In this document: positions 16,188-20,566 of the stretch, one piece after another
Position numbering within the stretch: position 1 is the stretch's first letter
How the letters are laid out: each line of letters opens with the position of its first letter
Assembly: GCA_016932145.1 (NCBI GenBank)
Contig: JAFGDI010000146.1
Coordinates: 1-20,566, forward strand
From: Sedimentisphaerales bacterium
Lineage (GTDB): Bacteria > Planctomycetota > Phycisphaerae > Sedimentisphaerales > SM23-30
Length of the DNA stretch: 20,566 bases
Reading direction: 5' to 3'
Position numbers and translations under genes: made by a program
Notes under the pieces: generated by a model
Database searches by the model: none
The model's input: the letters and a program-made list of their open reading frames with translations, nothing else
Told to the model about the DNA's origin: nothing

Positions 16188-16206
16188 CTATAATTGGAAA
16201 TTATAG
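16188..16206 (+). repeat. Palindrome CTATAATT-GGA-AATTATAG before flgE
   Basis: A perfect eight-base inverted repeat with a three-base loop in the 80-base flgD-flgE gap, 29 bases before the flgE start. It contains TATAAT but no partner -35 box. It may fold in the messenger or act as a binding site; it carries no T-run, so it is not an intrinsic terminator. Confidence 0.4.
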
Positions 16207-16234
16207 TTGTTTGAAATAATAACTGGAGAATAAA

Positions 16235-18040
16235 ATGGGTTTAACCTCAGCATTATTTGTCGGCTTGTCCGGCATGCAGACCAATCAGAGCAGAATGGAT
16301 GTTATAGGTAATAACATTTCTAATGTTAATACTTATGCTTTCAAATCTCAGAGAGTTAATTTTCAAACTCAGTTTTATAATACTCTGAGCTTTGGCTCTG
16401 CTGCAAATGGAAATTATGGTGGAACAAATCCCATGGAAGTTGGTACTGGCGTTACTGTCGGTGCCATAACGAAAAACTTCTCGGCTGGCGCTCCGGAAAC
16501 TACTGGTATAAAAACTGACCTTGCTATTCAGGGTGATGGTATGTTCATTATTGAAGATGTTGAGGGCGCTCATCATTATACCAGAGATGGTAGTTTCCAG
16601 TTTAATGCCGAAAATTATCTCATGAGCTCTGATGGCTACTATCTGCAAGGTTATGGTATTGATAGTAACTTTAATATCGTACAGGGCGCTATGTCGCGTC
16701 TTCGTATTCCTCTGGGTGAGATCACGACCGCCCAGAGTACCAGTAAGGTTACCTTTAGTGGAGACCTTAACTCTAAGGGTTCGCCGGCCTTAATTGAAGA
16801 TACTACGGCTGCTTCGGGCTTTATTCCCAATGGCGATATTAGTATGATACTTAATTCGCAGGAATTGTTTCAGGATCCAGCCGGACCTATTTCTGATGCT
16901 ACCTTGCTGACTCAGTTACGCAATGTCACTGACAGTACTGCCCTGGTTGAAGAAGGTAATATTATTCGCCTCGATAATGCTGTTAAGGGCGGTGTTACTC
17001 TGCCAACCAGAAGGTTCATCGTTGAAGCTACTACCACAGTTGGTGATTATATAACCTGGCTGGAAGGCTCTTTAGGTATAAATACAGACCCGGCGGTGTC
17101 CGATTTTGACGATGATGGGCTGGCCGACCTACCCGCTGAAGATCTCCCGGGTATCAGGATTAATGCCGCTGGTACTGGTATTGATATTATCTGTAATATG
17201 GGTAATAAAAATATAATCGATATGAAAAGCTCAGGTGCAATTAGTCTTGAGCAGGGTACTGCTGCCAATGCTGTTGTGCAGACTAATCCATTTTCCTTCA
17301 CTGACGACGACTCAGTTGACCGTACCAGTGTGGAAGGTATTGAAAGTATAAGAACTTCATTCAGAGTTTATGATTCATTGGGCAGTCCACTTGATGTTGA
17401 CCTTACCATGGTTATGGTCAGCAAGAATAATTCTGGTGTTACCTGGCGTTATTTTGCCGAAAGCTCTGATGATACCGATATCTCTCGAGTAGTTGGCAGC
17501 GGCTTGCTTTCGTTTGACCCTAATGGCCAGTTCCTCTCAGCTAATGATGGCTCTATTACCGTTGATAGAAATAATACCGGTGCTGCCACTCCCCAGACTA
17601 TTCAGCTTGGCTTTACCGATATGGATGGCTATGCAATAACCAGAAGCGCCATTTCTCTTTTAAGTCAGGATGGCTTCCAGTCTGGTACCTTGCAGGATTA
17701 TTCCATTGGCACAAATGGCGTTATTACCGGTTCATTTACCAATGGTCTGACCAGAAATTTAGGGCAGGTGGTAATGGCCACTTTCCGTAATTATGAAGGT
17801 CTCCTTGCCGAAAGTGATAATATGTATTCTCTGGGACCTAACTCTGGTAATCCTATTATTAAGCTGCCGGGTGAACTTGGTGCCGGTACTATCACTTCTA
17901 CTGCCCTGGAATTAAGTAATGTTGATCTTAGTAAAGAATTTATTAACCTTATTGTCAGTAGTACAGGTTTTTCTGCTTCGTCTAAGGTCATTCAAACCAG
18001 TAATGACCTGCTGACCCAGCTTATTAATCTGACTCGGTAA
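16235..18040 (+). CDS. flgE: Flagellar hook protein FlgE, long form with an Asp loop
   Basis: 601 residues, well above E. coli FlgE (402), the excess lying in the variable middle. The N-terminus has L-F-V-G-L-S-G-M-Q-T-N-Q and N-N-I-S-N-V-N-T-Y-A-F-K (27-38), the hook/rod motif. The C-terminus has L-S-N-V-D-L-S-K-E-F followed by a helix with T-G-F-S-A-S-S-K-V-I and ends NLTR; the two helices form the inner tube. In the middle, D290-F-D-D-D-G-L-A-D298 fits the D-x-D-x-D-G-x-x-D pattern of calcium-binding loops, and C320 is the only cysteine. It builds the flexible hook between rod and filament. Ribosome site GGAG (16225-16228) is six bases before the ATG. It is the last gene before a strong terminator. 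Confidence 0.96.
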   Translation: MGLTSALFVGLSGMQTNQSRMDVIGNNISNVNTYAFKSQRVNFQTQFYNTLSFGSAANGNYGGTNPMEVGTGVTVGAITKNFSAGAPETTGIKTDLAIQGDGMFIIEDVEGAHHYTRDGSFQFNAENYLMSSDGYYLQGYGIDSNFNIVQGAMSRLRIPLGEITTAQSTSKVTFSGDLNSKGSPALIEDTTAASGFIPNGDISMILNSQELFQDPAGPISDATLLTQLRNVTDSTALVEEGNIIRLDNAVKGGVTLPTRRFIVEATTTVGDYITWLEGSLGINTDPAVSDFDDDGLADLPAEDLPGIRINAAGTGIDIICNMGNKNIIDMKSSGAISLEQGTAANAVVQTNPFSFTDDDSVDRTSVEGIESIRTSFRVYDSLGSPLDVDLTMVMVSKNNSGVTWRYFAESSDDTDISRVVGSGLLSFDPNGQFLSANDGSITVDRNNTGAATPQTIQLGFTDMDGYAITRSAISLLSQDGFQSGTLQDYSIGTNGVITGSFTNGLTRNLGQVVMATFRNYEGLLAESDNMYSLGPNSGNPIIKLPGELGAGTITSTALELSNVDLSKEFINLIVSSTGFSASSKVIQTSNDLLTQLINLTR

Positions 18041-18075
18041 GGTTTTATTGATATTTTATTATTTTGCTTACCCCG

Positions 18076-18123
18076 GGCCTCGTGACAGGGGTGTTTATTC
18101 TGCTGTCGCGAGGCCACTTTTTT
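18076..18123 (+). terminator. Strong intrinsic terminator after flgE
   Basis: GGCCTCGTGACAG (18076-18088) and CTGTCGCGAGGCC (18103-18115) form a 13-base-pair stem with one T-G wobble and a 14-base loop, followed after AC by six T (18118-18123). It lies 36 bases after the flgE stop and should end the sigma-54 operon, making flbD-motA-motB a separate unit. Confidence 0.9.
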
Positions 18124-18145
18124 GAATTGGCCTGACAACTGGCAT

Positions 18146-18278
18146 TTTGGGCGCGTTGCCCAAAGGTAGCACAAGCATCCTTGCTTGTGATTCTTAGTAT
18201 TGCATTGCCAGGCATCTCAAGCATATTAGCATAATAGTTATGCGAAAAACAGTTTGTTTCTTCTGGGCAACACGCCCA
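18146..18278. repeat. REPIN/MITE-like element with inverted palindromic ends
   Basis: The left end is a hairpin TTTGGGC-GCGTT-GCCCAAA (18146-18164); the right end is TGGGC-AACAC-GCCCA (18264-18278). Read on the opposite strand, the right 15-mer matches the left one (18148-18162) at 14 of 15 positions including the asymmetric loop, so the ends are true inverted copies. Between them are a perfect hairpin CACAAGCA-TCCT-TGCTTGTG (18170-18189) and a smaller GCATAA-TAG-TTATGC (18229-18243). No reading frame is carried. This architecture is that of REP doublets and small non-coding mobile elements; it is not shown that other copies exist. Confidence 0.5.
18205..18235 (+). promoter_or_regulatory. Weak candidate promoter for flbD-motA-motB
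   Basis: TTGCCA (18205-18210) and CATAAT (18230-18235) are each five of six to the sigma-70 boxes but 19 bases apart, two more than optimal. Such long spacers are typical of MerR-activated promoters, though no clear dyad lies in the spacer. A promoter is needed somewhere between the terminator and flbD if the stator genes are expressed independently. Confidence 0.25.
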
Positions 18279-18313
18279 TTATGTTTGTTGTACATAATTA
18301 TAAAGGTATAGGT

Positions 18314-18511
18314 ATGGTTTCCCTGACCAGGCTCAATGGCAAACGATTTATTGTCAATGTTGAGCTTATTAAATTTGTGGAGAGCACGCCCGATACAATG
18401 ATCACTCTGCTTTCGGGAGATCGCGTCATTGTTAAAGAAACGCTCGATGAAGTAGTGGAAAAGTCGCTGGTATATCACCGGCAGGTACGATCTCTGGCCA
18501 TTATGCCGTAA
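18314..18511 (+). CDS. flbD: FlbD/SwrD family protein
   Basis: 65 residues from the ATG at 18314, beginning M-V-S-L-T-R-L-N-G-K-R-F and continuing N-V-E-L-I-K-F-V-E-S-T-P-D-T-M-I-T-L, G-D-R-V-I-V-K-E-T, the full pattern of the small FlbD family. An upstream in-frame ATG (18254) would add 20 non-conserved residues reaching into the repeat element; AAAGG (18302-18306), seven bases before 18314, supports the shorter form. In Bacillus the homologue SwrD raises motor torque, probably acting on the stator. The flbD-motA-motB order here fits that role. It should not be confused with Caulobacter FlbD, a sigma-54 activator. motA begins 45 bases later. Confidence 0.93.
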   Translation: MVSLTRLNGKRFIVNVELIKFVESTPDTMITLLSGDRVIVKETLDEVVEKSLVYHRQVRSLAIMP

Positions 18512-18556
18512 TAGCCGGGGTGATTATTGTTTATTATTTCGGCAGGATAGATATTT

Positions 18557-19330
18557 ATGGATTTAGCAACAGTTATAGGAATGCTTCTTGCCTGGGGTCT
18601 GGTTGTGTATTCGATCTTTTCCAGTGCAGGGCCCAATGTTCCTGTTTTTATTAATATACCCTCGGTCATGGTGGTTGTCGGCGGCGCTTTTGGTGCTGTT
18701 ATGGTTTCTATGCCGCTTACTCGATTCCTTAAAATGGGTAAAACGACAACTTTTGCGATCTTCAATAAGGAACGCTCCAGCAGAAAACTGATAGAGAATC
18801 TGGTAAGTTATGCCGAGATCGCCCGTCGTGATGGTATTCTCTCTTTGGAAAATGCCGTCAGAGATGCTGATGACCCGTTTATTGTTAAGGGTATTCAGAT
18901 GGCCGTCGATGGTACTGACCCCGAATTGATAGAGTCGATACTTGAAGCCGAACTCGAAGGTCTTATCGACAGGCATGAGCAGGGCAAGGCGGCATTTGAT
19001 CTTTTTGCCAAGTATGCTCCCGCTTTTGGTATGATCGGTACTCTGATCGGTCTGGTGGTGATGCTTATGAACATGTCAGACCCCGCGGCACTCGGCCCGG
19101 CGATGGCGGTAGCCCTTATTACTACCCTTTACGGTTCTATGATCGCCAATATGTTTGGTATGCCCATTGCTGATAAGCTGGCCTGCCGCACTAATGAGGA
19201 AGTGGCCTATAAAAACATTATTATCAAGGGTGTTATGAGCATTCAGTCTGGTGACAATCCCAGAATCGTTGAACAGAAGCTTATGACCTATTTGCCTCCT
19301 TCTGAGAGAAAAGTTGAAGAAAAGAAATAA
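18557..19330 (+). CDS. motA: Flagellar stator protein MotA/PomA
   Basis: 257 residues with four membrane segments: about 3-22, 33-52, 153-172 and 181-201. The cytoplasmic loop carries AEIARRDGILSLENA (86-100), with R90 and E98 aligning to the charged residues that contact FliG. Y-A-P-A-F-G-M-I-G-T-L-I-G (153-165) with P154 starts segment three, and P181 starts segment four, matching the two functional prolines of MotA. The loop pattern A-R-x-x-G-I-L-x-L-E and the overall shortness (E. coli MotA 295) are those of the sodium-type PomA/MotP branch. It forms the ion channel with MotB, anchored around the rotor. AGGA stands nine bases before the ATG. motB is next, 70 bases downstream. Confidence 0.96.
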   Translation: MDLATVIGMLLAWGLVVYSIFSSAGPNVPVFINIPSVMVVVGGAFGAVMVSMPLTRFLKMGKTTTFAIFNKERSSRKLIENLVSYAEIARRDGILSLENAVRDADDPFIVKGIQMAVDGTDPELIESILEAELEGLIDRHEQGKAAFDLFAKYAPAFGMIGTLIGLVVMLMNMSDPAALGPAMAVALITTLYGSMIANMFGMPIADKLACRTNEEVAYKNIIIKGVMSIQSGDNPRIVEQKLMTYLPPSERKVEEKK

Positions 19331-19332
19331 TA

Positions 19333-19386
19333 CGAAATTTTGATTTCGGGCTGCTATTTGTTAAAAAAGCTCGAAATTCGAAATTC
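19333..19386 (+). repeat. CGAAAT-type short repeats between motA and motB
   Basis: The gap holds a hairpin CGAAAT-TTTG-ATTTCG (19333-19348) and, 22 bases on, a tandem pair TCGAAAT TCGAAAT (19371-19384) followed by TC. So the same core occurs three times forward and once inverted in 54 bases. No T-run follows the hairpin. This may be a degenerate intergenic repeat or simple-sequence drift. Confidence 0.4.
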
Positions 19387-19400
19387 TCTACACTAATATA

Positions 19401-20147
19401 ATGGCTAAACCTAAACAAAAAAAAACAGAGGGCATACCAGATTACATGCTCACCTACGGTGACATGATGACCCTGCTTTTCTGCTTCTTCGTTATTCTGG
19501 TGTCTATGTCTGAGATCAAAAAGGATATCGTCTATCAGGATGTAATGCGGTCGATCAAGCAGGCTTTTGGCTATCAGGGCGGTATTGGCACTGTTCCGGG
19601 GCACATAAATCCAAAAAATACTACTGTTACGCAAATGACTCAGCTTATTTTGAGAAAATTCCAGTTACAGGTTGGTAAAAGTGTTGATGAGGGTATTGAA
19701 GGGCAGAATCCCAGCGTTACTAATATCCGCGAGGGTTATGCTTATGCTATTGGTGGTGTGGTTATGTTTGAATCTGGTAAGTCCAGATTGCTTTCTTCTG
19801 CCGAGCCTGAGCTGGTGAAATTCTGTGATATTATCAGAGGGCTTACCACCAAGATACGCATACAGGGTCATGCCAACCGTAAAAGCCCGGAGCAATATGC
19901 TCCTTTTAAAGATCTTGACGACCTGGCCTATGCCAGAGCAAAGGCAGTCAAGGAATTCATGGTTGAAAAGGGAATTGCTGAGAATCGCATAACTATTGAA
20001 AGCTGCGGTTATTATGAACCGCTGGAAGCTCAGCCTTACGATGAGAAGGCAAAAGCAAAAAATCGCCGAGTTTCTATAATTGTTACTGAGAATATTGTCG
20101 ATGATTATAAGGGCCAGGAATTTAAAGGCGAGACCAATGGCCTGTAG
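19401..20147 (+). CDS. motB: Flagellar stator protein MotB/PomB
   Basis: 248 residues. The single membrane segment (15-37) reads Y-M-L-T-Y-G-D21-M-M-T-L-L-F-C-F-F-V-I-L-V-S-M-S-E; D21 is the ion-carrying Asp. The D-x-M-x-L-L-x-C-F-F-V-L-L pattern is that of PomB, the sodium-type stator, rather than the D-F-M-T-A-M-M of E. coli MotB. Residues 119-228 form the OmpA-type peptidoglycan-binding domain with I-R-I-Q-G-H-A-N (151-158), L-A-Y-A-R-A-K and N-R-R-V-S-I-I (220-226). The linker is short compared with E. coli MotB (308). No ribosome site precedes the ATG; the leader is A/T-rich repeat sequence. fliL follows after 60 bases. Confidence 0.96.
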   Translation: MAKPKQKKTEGIPDYMLTYGDMMTLLFCFFVILVSMSEIKKDIVYQDVMRSIKQAFGYQGGIGTVPGHINPKNTTVTQMTQLILRKFQLQVGKSVDEGIEGQNPSVTNIREGYAYAIGGVVMFESGKSRLLSSAEPELVKFCDIIRGLTTKIRIQGHANRKSPEQYAPFKDLDDLAYARAKAVKEFMVEKGIAENRITIESCGYYEPLEAQPYDEKAKAKNRRVSIIVTENIVDDYKGQEFKGETNGL

Positions 20148-20207
20148 TTTGGCAATATTAACTTAACTGCTTTATAGTAAGTCAGTTATAGACAGGAATG
20201 TATTCTT

Positions 20208-20566
20208 ATGGCAAAAGAAGCTAAAAAAGAACCGGAAAAAGCAGCAGAAGACTTGCAAAAGACTAAGAAGAAGCTGCCAATAAAGGTCATAATTATTGTT
20301 GCGGCAGTATTAGTGATGGAAGTTGGCACAATATTATTCATGAAGTCGATGAATAAGCCTGAAGTTGTTGAAGGTGACACTGCGGCAATAGATCAGACCG
20401 CAGTTATACCATCAATTGCTGAAAGTGAAATAGTTATCGTAGATGAAATGAGTGTAGATAACTGGACGACTGGCAAGATAAAGTATGTGGTTAATTTCAG
20501 TGCTGCTATCAAGGTTGAAGATGGTGTTAAAGATGCCGTTATTGCCAAGATAGCTCAGCATAAAAA
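20208..20566 (+). CDS. fliL: FliL, stator-associated membrane protein (3' end cut off)
   Basis: The frame from the ATG at 20208 stays open to the window end, giving 119 residues of an incomplete protein. It has a Lys-rich cytoplasmic start (1-24), one membrane segment (about 25-45, I-K-V-I-I-I-V-A-A-V-L-V-M-E), then an acidic linker and the beginning of the periplasmic FliL domain (YVVNFSAAIKVEDGVKDAVI). FliL surrounds MotA at the stator and aids torque and recruitment. AGGA (20194-20197) is ten bases before the ATG. The position after motB and the domain layout match spirochaete and Thermotoga loci, where fliM and fliN follow; those would lie outside the window. Confidence 0.85.
   Translation, partial: MAKEAKKEPEKAAEDLQKTKKKLPIKVIIIVAAVLVMEVGTILFMKSMNKPEVVEGDTAAIDQTAVIPSIAESEIVIVDEMSVDNWTTGKIKYVVNFSAAIKVEDGVKDAVIAKIAQHK

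Noticed and set aside
18139..18160. TGGCATTTTGGGCGCG, a possible second sigma-54 promoter before flbD
   Set aside because: GG and GC are correctly spaced but the TTGC of the -12 element is missing, and the GC falls inside the repeat-element hairpin.
18278..18298. ATTATGT/ACATAAT hairpin just before flbD
   Set aside because: Seven A/T-rich pairs with a seven-base loop; too weak to claim as a riboswitch or regulatory element.
18254..18313. Upstream ATG extending FlbD by 20 residues
   Set aside because: The added residues are not FlbD-like, run through the inverted-repeat end and have no ribosome site; the ATG at 18314 has AAAGG at seven bases.

Overview
The window is almost entirely one flagellar locus, with every recognisable gene on the + strand. 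Gene order is MerR-like regulator, membrane TPR protein, FlgN-like chaperone, cytosolic histidine kinase, sigma-54-type response regulator, then flgB flgC fliE fliF fliG fliH fliI fliJ motE(ylxF) fliK flgD flgE, then flbD motA motB fliL (fliL cut by the window end). No tRNA, rRNA, CRISPR array, transposase or phage gene was found.

Organism: the gene order (flgB to flgE with the ylxF/motE gene between fliJ and fliK, then flbD-motA-motB-fliL) is the old fla-operon order shared by Firmicutes, spirochaetes and several diderm phyla. The style of FliG, the headless MerR-like HTH protein, the large membrane TPR protein beside FlgN, moderate GC with strongly A/T-rich intergenic DNA and several starts without a Shine-Dalgarno suggest a Planctomycetota bacterium, perhaps of the Phycisphaerae. 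This is inference from protein character; no database was searched.

Layout. Region 1 (1-3455): small MerR-family DNA-binding protein, a probable sigma-70-type promoter and an inverted repeat in the next gap, an 815-residue single-pass membrane TPR protein, and a FlgN-like export chaperone. Region 2 (3535-5858): soluble histidine kinase plus NtrC-class regulator with intact GAFTGA. Region 3 (5859-18040): an excellent sigma-54 promoter at 5994-6009, preceded by a cluster of GGCAA/TTGCC half-sites, then twelve tightly packed genes for rod (flgB, flgC, fliE), MS ring (fliF), rotor (fliG), export ATPase complex (fliH, fliI, fliJ), a MotE-like protein, hook-length control (fliK), hook cap (flgD) and hook (flgE). 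Region 4 (18041-18313): a strong intrinsic terminator, then a 130-bp element with palindromic ends in inverted orientation. Region 5 (18314-20566): flbD, stator genes motA and motB (sodium-type features), and fliL.

How it works together: the kinase/regulator pair probably drives the sigma-54 promoter in front of flgB, so one switch would make the basal body, export ATPase and hook. The terminator splits off the stator genes as a second unit. The main points for a second look are the promoter/half-site pair, the REPIN-like element, a triplicated module in FlgD, a calcium-type Asp loop in FlgE, an extra Gln/Glu-rich tail on FliH, and the MerR/TPR/FlgN head of the locus. I did not find a wholly new system; the core is a recognisable flagellum.
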